DNA of 64,000 nucleotides, from contig NZ_BCTQ01000001.1 of assembly GCF_001571365.1 (NCBI RefSeq), positions 310,001 to 374,000 on the forward strand, read 5' to 3'. Below the pieces are notes generated by a model that was not told the DNA's origin, made no database searches, and saw only the letters and a list, made by a program, of their open reading frames with translations. The DNA is from Achromobacter denitrificans NBRC 15125. Its GTDB lineage: Bacteria; Pseudomonadota; Gammaproteobacteria; Burkholderiales; Burkholderiaceae_B. Both the position numbers and the translations under genes were made by a program. Shown one piece after another: positions 42,447-50,773 of the stretch. The number at the start of each line of letters is the position of its first letter. Position 1 is the stretch's first letter.

Positions 42447-43427
42447 ATGCGCGACTCTCGACGTACCTTGCTCAAACAACTGTCGGCCGGAGCGCTGATC
42501 GGGGCTATCGGCCCGCGGGCATTTGCCGCCAGCGACTGGCCGCGCAGGCCGGTCAAGGTCATCGTGCCCTTTACCCCCGGGGGCTCGACCGATATCGCCG
42601 CCCGGCTGGCGGCCGAGGGCATGGGGCGCGCGCTGGGGCAAACCTTCATCGTGGAAAACCGCCCCGGCGCCGGCGGAAACCTGGGCCTGGAGGCGCTGGC
42701 CAGATCGGACAACGATGGCTACACCATCGGTATTCTCACGACGGCGCATCCGATCAACAGCTGGCTGTACAAGAAACCCGGCTACGACCTCGCAAGCAGC
42801 TTCTCGGCGATCGGCTTCCTGCAGGAAGGCCCCATCATGCTGGTTGTGCACCCCAGCCTGCCGGTCAACTCGCTGCCGGAGTTCATCGCGTACGCGAAAG
42901 CGCGCCCGGGCAAGCTGAACTTCGCCACCTCCGGCACCGGGAACTCCACCCACATGGCCGGCGAACTGTTCTGCAACCTGGCGCAAGTGCAGATGACGCA
43001 TGTGCCCTACAAGGGCAGCGCCCCGGCGATCACGGACACCATCGCGGGCGTGTGCGAGCTCAGCTTCGACACGATGATCTCGGCGCTGCCCCACGTGCAG
43101 GCCGGCAAGCTCAAGGCCATTGCCGTCACGACCGCCAAGCGCTCGCCCATGACGCCCGACGTACCCTCCATCGCCGAGACCCTTCCCGGCTTCGACGTCT
43201 CGGCATGGAACGGCATGGTGGCGCCGGCAGGCACGCCGAAGGAGGTCATCGACAAGCTACACCAGGCTATGGCGCAGGCGCTGGCCGCTCCCGCCGTGGT
43301 CCAGCGCTTCGCGGACATGGGCGTGACGCCGCGCGCCATGCAGCCCGAAGCGTTTCAGCGCTTCATCCTCCAGGAAAGGGAGATGTGGGGCAAGACGGTT
43401 CGGGCCGCGAACATCGCCATAGACTGA
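42447..43427 (+). CDS. Bug-family substrate-binding protein with Tat-like signal
   Basis: Periplasmic receptor of 326 residues, first gene of the Bug-Bug-oxidase unit. Twin-arginine-like leader DSRRTLLKQLSAGALIGAIG, cleavage near AFAA/SDW. Motifs: VKVIVPFTPGGSTDIAARLA, FIVENRPGAGGNLGLEAL, NDGYTIGILT, HVPYKGSAPAITDTIAGVCE. AAGGAG precedes the ATG. It is 73 bases upstream of another Bug. Confidence 0.92.
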   Translation: MRDSRRTLLKQLSAGALIGAIGPRAFAASDWPRRPVKVIVPFTPGGSTDIAARLAAEGMGRALGQTFIVENRPGAGGNLGLEALARSDNDGYTIGILTTAHPINSWLYKKPGYDLASSFSAIGFLQEGPIMLVVHPSLPVNSLPEFIAYAKARPGKLNFATSGTGNSTHMAGELFCNLAQVQMTHVPYKGSAPAITDTIAGVCELSFDTMISALPHVQAGKLKAIAVTTAKRSPMTPDVPSIAETLPGFDVSAWNGMVAPAGTPKEVIDKLHQAMAQALAAPAVVQRFADMGVTPRAMQPEAFQRFILQEREMWGKTVRAANIAID

Positions 43428-43500
43428 AGCCATGCGCATTGCGCTGCCGCCGGGCAAGGCGGCGCGCCGGCAATACCAAGAAAAACCCAAGGAGACAAAA

Positions 43501-44505
43501 ATGAAAGCAAATCGGCGTTTCGCCATCAAGGCGGGACTGGCTCTGGCCGCGGCGGCGTTTGGCATGACCGGCGCCCCCTCGCATGCCAAGGAAGAGGCGG
43601 CCTCCGCCTATCCCTCCAAGCAGGTGACCTTCCTGGTGCCTTATGCCGCCGGAGGTCCCACCGACCTGATCGCGCGCCAACTCGCCTTTGGACTGAGCAA
43701 GCTGTGGGGGCAGCCCGTGGTGGTCGAGAACCGCACCGGGGCAAGCGGCATCGTCGCATTGACGGCCTTGGCGCGCGCGCCTTCGGATGGCTATACGCTG
43801 GGGATCATGGTGTCTCCCGTGACCGCCATCGCGCCGCTGACGCAGCCCAACTTCCGATACGACGTCACCCAGGACTTCACCGCGGTATCCGACCTGGTGG
43901 ACTATGCCTTGGTCCTGCTTGCCGGCCCGCAAACGAAGGCGGCGAATCTCAAGGAACTGGTGGAATTCGCCAAGCAGAATCCGACGGCCGTCACCTACGG
44001 ATCCTCGGGCCTGGGCGGGACCAACCACCTTGCGGGCGAACTGTTCTCGCGCTCCGCCAACGCGCCCATGCTGCACGTTCCCTACAAGGGAAATGCACCG
44101 GCGCTCAACGACGTGATGGCCGGGCAAGTCAGCTTCGTCTTCGCCCAGACCGATGCCGCCATCGGCCTGGCGAAAAGTGACAAGGTGCGCGCGCTGGGCA
44201 TCACATCGAAGGAGCGCAACGCCATGCTGCCCACGGTTCCCACCATGGAAGAAAGCGGCTTCAAGGGCGTGGACGTCGGAGGCTGGACTGGCGTGATGGG
44301 CCCTGCGAAACTGCCGCCCGCGGTGCTGAAGACGCTGGAAGCCGGCATAGCGGAAGTCAAGAAGACCCCGGAATTCAAGGAAAAGATGGAGTCCCTGGGC
44401 TTCGTGATCACCGGCACGTCTTCCACCGACTTCACGCGGCGCGTGCGCGCCGAGCGGGATTTCTGGAAGGCGAAAATCACCGAAGCGAACATCCAACTGC
44501 AATGA
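43501..44505 (+). CDS. Bug-family substrate-binding protein
   Basis: Periplasmic receptor of 334 residues with an RR-containing leader (NRRFAIKAGLALAAAAFG; Tat or Sec). Motifs: VTFLVPYAAGGPTDLIARQL, VVVENRTGASGIVALTAL, PSDGYTLGIM, HVPYKGNAPALNDVMAGQVS. AAGGAGAC precedes the ATG. Its stop overlaps the start of the oxidase gene (ATGA), so receptor and oxidase are translationally coupled, suggesting the ligand is a 2-hydroxy acid. Confidence 0.92.
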   Translation: MKANRRFAIKAGLALAAAAFGMTGAPSHAKEEAASAYPSKQVTFLVPYAAGGPTDLIARQLAFGLSKLWGQPVVVENRTGASGIVALTALARAPSDGYTLGIMVSPVTAIAPLTQPNFRYDVTQDFTAVSDLVDYALVLLAGPQTKAANLKELVEFAKQNPTAVTYGSSGLGGTNHLAGELFSRSANAPMLHVPYKGNAPALNDVMAGQVSFVFAQTDAAIGLAKSDKVRALGITSKERNAMLPTVPTMEESGFKGVDVGGWTGVMGPAKLPPAVLKTLEAGIAEVKKTPEFKEKMESLGFVITGTSSTDFTRRVRAERDFWKAKITEANIQLQ

Positions 44506-45665
44506 ACTCGAAGAATCTCTTGTCGGTGGCGGATTTCGAGCGCGCGGCACAGTCGGTATTGCCGCGCGCGGTTTTCGGCTACGTCAACGGCGGCACGGAA
44601 GACTGCCTGACGCTTGAGGCCAACCGGAGCGCATTTCGCTCGGTTCAATTCCGCCCTCGCGGCCTGGTCGGCGTGGCGGACCGGACGCAGGCGGTCGAAC
44701 TTTGGGGACGCCGATACCGCCATCCGTTCGGGATTGCGCCGATGGGAGTGACGGCCATGTGCCGCCACCGTTGCGAATGGGATCTGGCCAAGGCCGCCTC
44801 GGACGCGGAGATCCCATTCGTGCTGAGCGGCCTGTCCACGCTGGCCATGGAAACCGTGCGCAAGGCAGACGCCGATTTCTGGTACCAGGGCTACCTTCCC
44901 GGCGATAAGGAAGTCATAGAACCGCTGATGCGGCGCCTGCGAGCCAACGGCGTCAACGTGCTGGTCGTAACCATCGACACGCCCTTGGGCGCCAATCGCG
45001 AAAACAATCAGCGCAACGGCTTCACCATTCCGTTCAAGTTCAGTCGCGGCCTGCTCTGGGATGGCATCCGCCATCCCCGCTGGTCCGCCAACGTGTTCGC
45101 CCGCACCCTGCTCTCGGATCGGGAAATACCGCGCTTCTGCAACGTGGTCGCCGACGCGCGCGGTTACCGCATCACGGAAGAACCGAAGGGAGGCCTGCGC
45201 GGCGGCCGCGATCGGCTGGACTGGTCTCACCTGGAATGGATGCGCGAGGCCTGGCCGGGGCGCATCGTCCTCAAGGGCGTGGCGCATCCCGGCGATGCGC
45301 AGATGGCCGAACGCATAGGCCTGGATGGCCTCATCGTCTCGAATCACGGCGGGCGTCAGCTCGACGGCGCGCAGGGATCGCTGGATGCCCTGTCCGACGT
45401 GGTCGCGGCCGTGGCCTCCACGTTCCCGGTAATGATCGACGGCGGCTTCCGCCGAGGCACCGACATCCTCAAGGCCATCGCGCTTGGCGCGCGCATGGTG
45501 TTCATGGGGCGTCCGTTTCTCTATGGCGCGTCCGTGGCCGGCCAGGCCGGCGTGACGCGCATCATCGACATTCTGGGAGCCGAAATCGACCGCAACCTGG
45601 GCCTCCTGGGCTGCCGCGACGTGACGGAACTCGGGCACGACTTCATCGCGCCCCGCGTCCGCTGA
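44502..45665 (+). CDS. FMN-dependent alpha-hydroxy acid oxidase/dehydrogenase (LldD/mandelate dehydrogenase family)
   Basis: Flavoenzyme of 387 residues that oxidises an L-2-hydroxy acid to a 2-oxo acid. The N-terminus SVADFERAAQSVLPRAVFGY with VNGGTEDCLT is typical; the catalytic block LIVSNHGGRQLDGAQGS holds the active-site His and Arg, and the FMN phosphate loop is MIDGGFRRGTDILKAIALGA. The family includes lactate, glycolate and mandelate enzymes. The product could feed the ThDP decarboxylase at 36404. Followed by a strong terminator. Confidence 0.92.
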   Translation: MNSKNLLSVADFERAAQSVLPRAVFGYVNGGTEDCLTLEANRSAFRSVQFRPRGLVGVADRTQAVELWGRRYRHPFGIAPMGVTAMCRHRCEWDLAKAASDAEIPFVLSGLSTLAMETVRKADADFWYQGYLPGDKEVIEPLMRRLRANGVNVLVVTIDTPLGANRENNQRNGFTIPFKFSRGLLWDGIRHPRWSANVFARTLLSDREIPRFCNVVADARGYRITEEPKGGLRGGRDRLDWSHLEWMREAWPGRIVLKGVAHPGDAQMAERIGLDGLIVSNHGGRQLDGAQGSLDALSDVVAAVASTFPVMIDGGFRRGTDILKAIALGARMVFMGRPFLYGASVAGQAGVTRIIDILGAEIDRNLGLLGCRDVTELGHDFIAPRVR

Positions 45666-45678
45666 ACCGCAAATAGAA

Positions 45679-45714
45679 AAAGCCCGTAAGACGTTGATTC
45701 TTACGGGCTTTCGC
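45679..45714. terminator. Bidirectional rho-independent terminator
   Basis: A perfect 12-bp stem AAAGCCCGTAAG/CTTACGGGCTTT with a 9-base loop, A-rich before and T-rich after, lies between the oxidase stop and the oppositely oriented tRNA-Leu. It can end both transcripts. Confidence 0.85.
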
Positions 45715-45745
45715 AATTTCCAGACTAAATGCTGGAACAAATTCC

Positions 45746-45830
45746 TGGTGCCGACGGCGAGACTCGAACTCGCACAGCTTTCGCCACTACCCCCTCAAGA
45801 TAGCGTGTCTACCAATTTCACCACGTCGGC
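45746..45830 (-). tRNA. tRNA-Leu (anticodon GAG)
   Basis: On the minus strand an 85-base tRNA begins GCCGACGTGGTGAAATTGGT and ends with TTCGAGTC in the T arm, acceptor CGTCGGC, A discriminator and an encoded CCA. The anticodon stem CTATC/GGTAG encloses the loop TTGAGGG, giving GAG. A long variable arm is present, as expected for Leu. Confidence 0.95.
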
Positions 45831-45870
45831 TAAACCGTCCAGAAAAGCATGCATTCCTGGAAAGTCGAAC

Positions 45871-45876
45871 ATTCTA
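45871..45876 (-). promoter_or_regulatory. Extended -10 element of the tRNA-Leu promoter
   Basis: Read on the minus strand, TGATAGAAT combines an extended TG motif with a near-consensus -10 (TAGAAT), 40 bases upstream of the mature tRNA 5' end. No good -35 is seen. Confidence 0.45.
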
Positions 45877-45954
45877 TCACGCAATTTGAAAATTGGGTGG
45901 ATCCGCCCGGCTTTGTCGTTCGGATACCTCCCGCCCCCCTTGGGGCCGCACTTG

Positions 45955-45987
45955 GCGCCGGGGCCGGCCGCAGGCCCGCCCCGGCGC
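45955..45987 (-). terminator. GC-rich hairpin downstream of the Bug gene
   Basis: GCGCCGGGGC pairs perfectly over 10 bp with GCCCCGGCGC around a 13-base loop, 9 bases beyond the Bug stop on the minus strand. No U-tract follows. Confidence 0.45.
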
Positions 45988-45995
45988 TCGTCCGG

Positions 45996-46985
45996 TCAGT
46001 TGATCTGCAGGTTGGTCGCCTTGACGACTTCGCCCCACTTACGGGTTTCGCTTTCCATGAAGGCCTTGAACGTTTGCGGCGTGTTGGGCGGCGGGGGCAT
46101 CAGGAAACCGTTGGTCTGATAGCTGGCGGCCAGGGCGGCGTCGGAGGTCAGGGCCTTGTTGATGGCGGCGTTGACCTTCTGGACGATTTCCGGCGGAGTC
46201 CCGGCGGGCGCGAACAGGCCGAACCAGGCGGCCACGTCGAAGCCTTCTACGCCGGATTCGGCGATGGTGGGAATCTCGGGCGCGAAGGGCACGCGGCTGC
46301 CGGTGGTGACGGCCAGGCCGGTCAGCTTGCCGGCGCGGACGTGAGGCAGCAGCGGCGGCAGGTTGTCGAAGATGGAGTCCACCTGGCCGCCCAGCAGGTC
46401 GGCGACGGCCGGGCCGCTGCCGCGGTACGGGACGTGCAGGATGTCGATGCCGGTCTTCATCTTGAAGAGTTCGCAGCCCAGGTGCGCGGACGAGCCGTTG
46501 CCGGGCGAGGCGCAGGTGAGCTTGCCGGGGTTCTTCTTGGCGTAGTCGACGTATTCCTGGACGGTCTTGACCGGCACGCTGGCATTGACCGCGAGGATGT
46601 TGGGCACCACGTTGAGCAGCGCGACGGCGTCCAGGTCCTTGAGCGCGTCATACGACATCTTGGAGTACAGGGACTGGTTGATCGCGGTGGAGATCGAGCC
46701 CACGAACAAGGTGTAGCCGTCGGCCGGCGAGCGAGCCACGGACTCCGCGCCGATGTTGCTGTTGGCGCCGGGTTTGTTCTCCACCACGAAGGTCTGGCCG
46801 AACTCCTTGCCCAGCACGTCGGCGATCATGCGCGCGCTGATGTCGGTGGTGCCGCCGGGGGCATAGCCCACGACCAGCCGGACGGGCTTGGTCGGATAGG
46901 CGCCGGCCTGGGCCTGGACGGGCCCGGACGCGACGCAGGCGAGCACCGCCGCCACGCCGGCCAGTTTGGTGTAGATCTTTTTCAT
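45996..46985 (-). CDS. Bug-family substrate-binding protein
   Basis: Periplasmic receptor of 329 residues, third gene of the HglS-like, oxidase, Bug unit (109 bases after the oxidase). Signal peptide MKKIYTKLAGVAAVLACVAS with cleavage near VQAQA; then VRLVVGYAPGGTTDISARMI, FVVENKPGANSNIGAESV, PADGYTLFVG and HVPYRGSGPAVADLLGGQVD. GGAGGAAAC precedes the ATG. Its partners suggest a 2-hydroxy-dicarboxylate ligand (inference). Confidence 0.92.
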   Translation of the reverse strand: MKKIYTKLAGVAAVLACVASGPVQAQAGAYPTKPVRLVVGYAPGGTTDISARMIADVLGKEFGQTFVVENKPGANSNIGAESVARSPADGYTLFVGSISTAINQSLYSKMSYDALKDLDAVALLNVVPNILAVNASVPVKTVQEYVDYAKKNPGKLTCASPGNGSSAHLGCELFKMKTGIDILHVPYRGSGPAVADLLGGQVDSIFDNLPPLLPHVRAGKLTGLAVTTGSRVPFAPEIPTIAESGVEGFDVAAWFGLFAPAGTPPEIVQKVNAAINKALTSDAALAASYQTNGFLMPPPPNTPQTFKAFMESETRKWGEVVKATNLQIN

Positions 46986-47094
46986 GTTTCCTCCTGTCGA
47001 AAACGGATGGGCACGCCCGGATGGGCGCGCCTGTTTTTGTTGTTGTCTGGGCGGTCGGGCCGCCCTGGATCGGCCGCGCCGCGGCCTGCCCGTC

Positions 47095-48270
47095 CTAGGC
47101 GGAGCCGGCGGGACGTATCGGCGCGATCAGGTCCGGCGTCACGTCCGCCAGCGTGCGGCAGCCAAGCAACGCCATGTTGGTCGAGATCTCGCTGCGGAAT
47201 ATCTCCGCCACCTTGCGGATGCCGGCGTCGCCGCCGACCGCCGCCCCGAACAGCTGGGGCCGGCCGGTGAAGACCAGGCGCGCGCCCAGGGCCACGGCCT
47301 TGAGCACGTCGGATCCGCGCCGAAAGCCCCCGTCGACCATGACGGGGAAACCGGGCGGCACCGCCGCCGCCACGTCGGGCAGCGCCTGCAGCGGCGAAAT
47401 GCAGCCGTCGAGCTGACGCCCGCCATGGTTGGAGACGATGACGCCGTCGGCGCCCACCGCCCAGGCCTGGCGCGCGTCGTCGGCGTGCATCACGCCCTTG
47501 AGCACCAGCTTGCCCGGCCAGTTGTCGCGGATCCAGCGGATGTGCTCCCAGGAGAGCTTGTCGCGCTCGCCGCGAAAGCCGTTTGGCGGGTCCTGCGTGA
47601 TGGGCGGACCGATCTCTTCGTACAGATTCGAGAAGCGCGGCACCCCGCTGCCGAACAGCGTGCGCAGGAAGACGTTGAGGGTCCAGCGCGGATGCAGCAT
47701 GCCGTCCAGCACCACGCTCGGGCTCATCTTGAAGGGCACGGTGAATGCCAGCCGTTGCAGGTTCTCGCGGTTCGCGCCGACGCAGGTGTCGATGGTGACG
47801 ACCAGGACCGGGATCTCCGCCTGCCGCAGGCGGGCCAGCAGCTTGGCGATGCGATCGGTATTGCCCGGCAGGTAGGCCTGGTACCAGCAGCGCTTGCCCG
47901 TGGCCTGCTGCAGGCGCTCCAGCGGTACGCTGGAAGCGCCGCTGATAATGAACGGTATCCGCGCATCCTGGGCGGCGCGCGCCAGCGCCAGGTCGCACTC
48001 GTGCATGACGATGGCGGAGAAGCCGGTGGGCGCGAAGCCCATCGGCATGGCGTAGTCCTGGCCGAAGAGGCTGACCTGGCTGCTGCGCTGGTCCACCACG
48101 CGCAAGCCGCGCGGTCGGAAGCCGATGTCCCGCAGCGCGCGGACGCTCTCGTCGAGCGAAGCGCCATCCTCGGTGCCGCCGCAGACGTAGCCTTCGACGC
48201 AACGCGGCATGATGCGCCGCGCCTCGCGCTCGAAGTCCCGCACCGACAGGCAGCGGCCCAGGCGGCTCAT
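47095..48270 (-). CDS. FMN-dependent alpha-hydroxy acid oxidase/dehydrogenase
   Basis: Second FMN 2-hydroxy acid enzyme of the window, 391 residues: SVRDFEREARRIMPRCVEGY, YVCGGTEDGA, active-site block VIVSNHGGRQLDGCISPLQA, and MVDGGFRRGSDVLKAVALGA for the FMN phosphate. Same family as the protein at 44502 but clearly diverged. Its start overlaps the stop of the 2-oxoadipate-dioxygenase-like gene (ATGA), so the pair is translationally coupled and likely acts on consecutive C5-C6 hydroxy/oxo-dicarboxylates. Confidence 0.92.
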   Translation of the reverse strand: MSRLGRCLSVRDFEREARRIMPRCVEGYVCGGTEDGASLDESVRALRDIGFRPRGLRVVDQRSSQVSLFGQDYAMPMGFAPTGFSAIVMHECDLALARAAQDARIPFIISGASSVPLERLQQATGKRCWYQAYLPGNTDRIAKLLARLRQAEIPVLVVTIDTCVGANRENLQRLAFTVPFKMSPSVVLDGMLHPRWTLNVFLRTLFGSGVPRFSNLYEEIGPPITQDPPNGFRGERDKLSWEHIRWIRDNWPGKLVLKGVMHADDARQAWAVGADGVIVSNHGGRQLDGCISPLQALPDVAAAVPPGFPVMVDGGFRRGSDVLKAVALGARLVFTGRPQLFGAAVGGDAGIRKVAEIFRSEISTNMALLGCRTLADVTPDLIAPIRPAGSA

Positions 48271-49664
48271 GCGGCCACCGATGCGCCGGCTTGCGCGCCG
48301 AGCGCTTGCAGGCAGGCAGCCAGCGAACGGTCCTGCGTGTCCTGGTAGAGCGCCAGTTCGTCCAGGACCGGCGCCCCCAGCGCCTGCTCGAAGGCGGTCT
48401 GGCTGGCATTCTGCGCGTACTCGGCCTGGGCCTTGTCGCCCAGGTTCGACTGGAAGATGCCCGCTGCGCTGACCGGCAGGAAGTCTTCATACACCAGCGG
48501 TTCGAAGCGGATGTAGCCCTGGGCGATCAGCGTCCCCGGATCGGCGTCGGCGGGCGCGTCTTCCTTGCCTGTGAGGTAGTAGCGGAAGTAGGCCAGCCCC
48601 TGGTCGTGCAGCGTCGCGTAGTCGTCCGGAAACTCGGCGAAGCATGCTTGCAGGTTCTGCATGTAGGCGGCGGCGTTGCCTTCGCTGGGCCCGCCGTCGA
48701 TGCGGGTGCGCGCCAGGTCCAGCAGGCGGTCGTACAGCGCGCGGCCCTTGCGCGTCAGCGCGACGCCGCGCTGCTCGATCTCGCCGAAGCGGGCGGTATG
48801 GCTGCCGACCGCGGCGCGGCCGTCGGCGCCAGTGAAGCTCACCGCCTCCTCCAGCGCCTTGAAGCTGGTCTGGCGCAGCAGGATCGGGCACTTGCGCGGC
48901 GGCGGGCCTTCGATCACGGCCTTGGCCGACACGCCGCGGCGCGGCATCTCCGCCTGCGCTTCGTCGATGTCCAGGGTGCGCGGCGTCAGGTGGTTGATGT
49001 GCGGGCCCTTGAAGGCCACCACGTCGGCGATCAGGCGATGCTGGCCATGCAGCTCGCGGTAGTCTTCCAGGCTGACGGTGGCTTCTCCGTGCCAACGGAA
49101 GGTATGCAGGGCTTCGCCCACGAATTCCCGGCCGCAGGCTTCGTCCAGGCCGCCTTCGGCCTCGAAGCGCGCGGCCAGTTCCAGCGCCCGCGCGGTGAAG
49201 ATCTGGCGGGCCGCCAGGATGCGGGCCGCCTTCTCGCGCAAGGCGACGTCGTCGATCAGTTCCAGCCGCAACAGCGAGGTGAAGACGCGGAACGGGCTGG
49301 CCTGCAGCGCCGCTTCGTGCGTGGCGCGGAAGGCGGTCGAATGCACCGGCACGCCGGCCGGCGACAGGTCGTAATAGCCCACGGGCTGCATGCCCATGAC
49401 GGCGAACACCCGGCGCATATTGGCCAGTTCTTCGGCCGTGCCCACCCGGATGGCGCCGTGACGCTCGATGTCCAGGCGCTCGATCTCGCCGGTGCGCGCC
49501 AGCTGCTCGGCCAGTTCGGGCTGTTCGGCCAGCGTCCGGGCATTGACCTGGGCGACCAGGTCGAGCAGCGTGTCATACAGGGGCACTTCCGACTTGTACA
49601 TGTCGGACATGGCGCGGGAGAACCAGGCGCGGATCTGGTCCGGGCTGACGAAATTCTGACTCAT
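48267..49664 (-). CDS. hglS: 2-oxoadipate dioxygenase/decarboxylase family protein (DUF1338, HglS-like)
   Basis: DUF1338 protein of 465 residues, almost the length of Pseudomonas putida HglS, which converts 2-oxoadipate to D-2-hydroxyglutarate in lysine catabolism. The key N-terminal pair is present as H69 and R73 in IERHGAIRVG (metal His and substrate Arg in the family); H225 in GPHINHLTPRTLDID and E295 in ARFGEIEQRG are the other expected metal ligands. The start at 49664 skips an unsupported upstream extension. First gene of the unit with the oxidase and Bug, 81 bases after a same-strand LysR. No lysine genes are nearby, so the true substrate may be another 2-oxo-dicarboxylate. Confidence 0.82.
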   Translation of the reverse strand: MSQNFVSPDQIRAWFSRAMSDMYKSEVPLYDTLLDLVAQVNARTLAEQPELAEQLARTGEIERLDIERHGAIRVGTAEELANMRRVFAVMGMQPVGYYDLSPAGVPVHSTAFRATHEAALQASPFRVFTSLLRLELIDDVALREKAARILAARQIFTARALELAARFEAEGGLDEACGREFVGEALHTFRWHGEATVSLEDYRELHGQHRLIADVVAFKGPHINHLTPRTLDIDEAQAEMPRRGVSAKAVIEGPPPRKCPILLRQTSFKALEEAVSFTGADGRAAVGSHTARFGEIEQRGVALTRKGRALYDRLLDLARTRIDGGPSEGNAAAYMQNLQACFAEFPDDYATLHDQGLAYFRYYLTGKEDAPADADPGTLIAQGYIRFEPLVYEDFLPVSAAGIFQSNLGDKAQAEYAQNASQTAFEQALGAPVLDELALYQDTQDRSLAACLQALGAQAGASVAA

Positions 49665-49745
49665 GGCGGGCTCGGCACATCGGTAAACAAAGAATGGCCG
49701 CATGAAATCATGCCGCGCTGCCGCAATCAAATGAAAAAAATCGGC

Positions 49746-50687
49746 CTAATCAGTCCGTTTTTTCATGGACCGCTTGCGCTGGGCGTCGCCGGCGCGCTTG
49801 CGCGCGGCTTCTTCCTCCACCCAGGCGACGAATTGCTTGATCTTCGGGACTTCGGCCGAATGCTCCGAATACGCCACGAAGTACGCGCCGTCGCTGGGTT
49901 GCACGTAGCCCCAGGGAATCACCAGCTTGCCGGCCTGCAGCTCTTCCTCGGCCAGCAGCCGCGGCGTCAGGGCAATGCCGCAGCCGCCTTCGGCCGCGCG
50001 CACGCACATATAGAAGGTGTCGAAGCGCGGCCCGTGGTAGCTGCGGTCGGACTGGAACTGCTGGCGCGAGAAGTAGTCGTGCCAGGCTTCCGGCCGCGAC
50101 GCGCATTGGATCAGCGCCTGGCCGCTCAGCGCCTCCAGGCTGTCCACCCGGTCCCCCGGCAGGAAGCCGGGCGCGCAGACCGGCACCACCTCGGCCTCGA
50201 ACAGCTCGCGGCACTGGGCGCCGGGCAAGGTGCCATGGCCGAAGAAGAAGGAGATGTCGATCTTGGCCTGCATCAGGTCGAACGGCCGAGTCTCGCTGCG
50301 CACCTTCACCTGGATGTCGGGATGGGCGGACAGGAAGCGCTGCAGGCGCGGGATCAGCCAGCGCGCGCCGAACGTCGGCTGCGTGCCGATGGTGAGGACC
50401 TGGGTTTCGCTGCCATAGGTGAGGATGTAGCGCGAGGACATGTCCACCTGGTTCAGGATGGTGCGAACCTCGGACTGGTAGAGCGCCCCCGCGGGGGTCA
50501 GCTGCAGGCGCCGCCGCACCCGCAGGAACAGCGGGTTGCGCAGCAGCGCTTCCAGCTGCGCGATCTGCTTGCTGATCGCGCTCTGGGTCATGTGCAGTTC
50601 TTCGGCGGCGCGCGTGAAACTCATGTGCCGCGCCACCGCCTCGAAACACTGGAGCGCCATCATCGACGGCATCAAACGCTTTTCCAT
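49746..50687 (-). CDS. LysR family transcriptional regulator
   Basis: LysR-type regulator of 313 residues: PSMMALQCFEAVARHMSFTR, LHMTQSAISKQIAQLEALLR, then an effector domain with TIGTQPTFGARWLIPRLQRF and CVRAAEGGCGIALTPRLLAE. The C-terminus is unusually basic (residues about 300-313). Unlike the other LysR genes here it points in the same direction as its presumed targets, directly upstream of the HglS-like, oxidase, Bug unit. Confidence 0.88.
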   Translation of the reverse strand: MEKRLMPSMMALQCFEAVARHMSFTRAAEELHMTQSAISKQIAQLEALLRNPLFLRVRRRLQLTPAGALYQSEVRTILNQVDMSSRYILTYGSETQVLTIGTQPTFGARWLIPRLQRFLSAHPDIQVKVRSETRPFDLMQAKIDISFFFGHGTLPGAQCRELFEAEVVPVCAPGFLPGDRVDSLEALSGQALIQCASRPEAWHDYFSRQQFQSDRSYHGPRFDTFYMCVRAAEGGCGIALTPRLLAEEELQAGKLVIPWGYVQPSDGAYFVAYSEHSAEVPKIKQFVAWVEEEAARKRAGDAQRKRSMKKRTD

Positions 50688-50773
50688 GGGGGCCGATCCG
50701 AAAATACTGTGCGGGCGGCGGCCGGAGAAACAGGGCCCGGCCGCCGCGCAAGCGCATTATCGCAGGCCCGGCC

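Noticed and set aside
45746-45830. Prophage or integrative element attachment site at tRNA-Leu
   Set aside because: I saw no integrase and no duplicate of the tRNA 3' end elsewhere in the window; displacement from secG is reported only as an inference.
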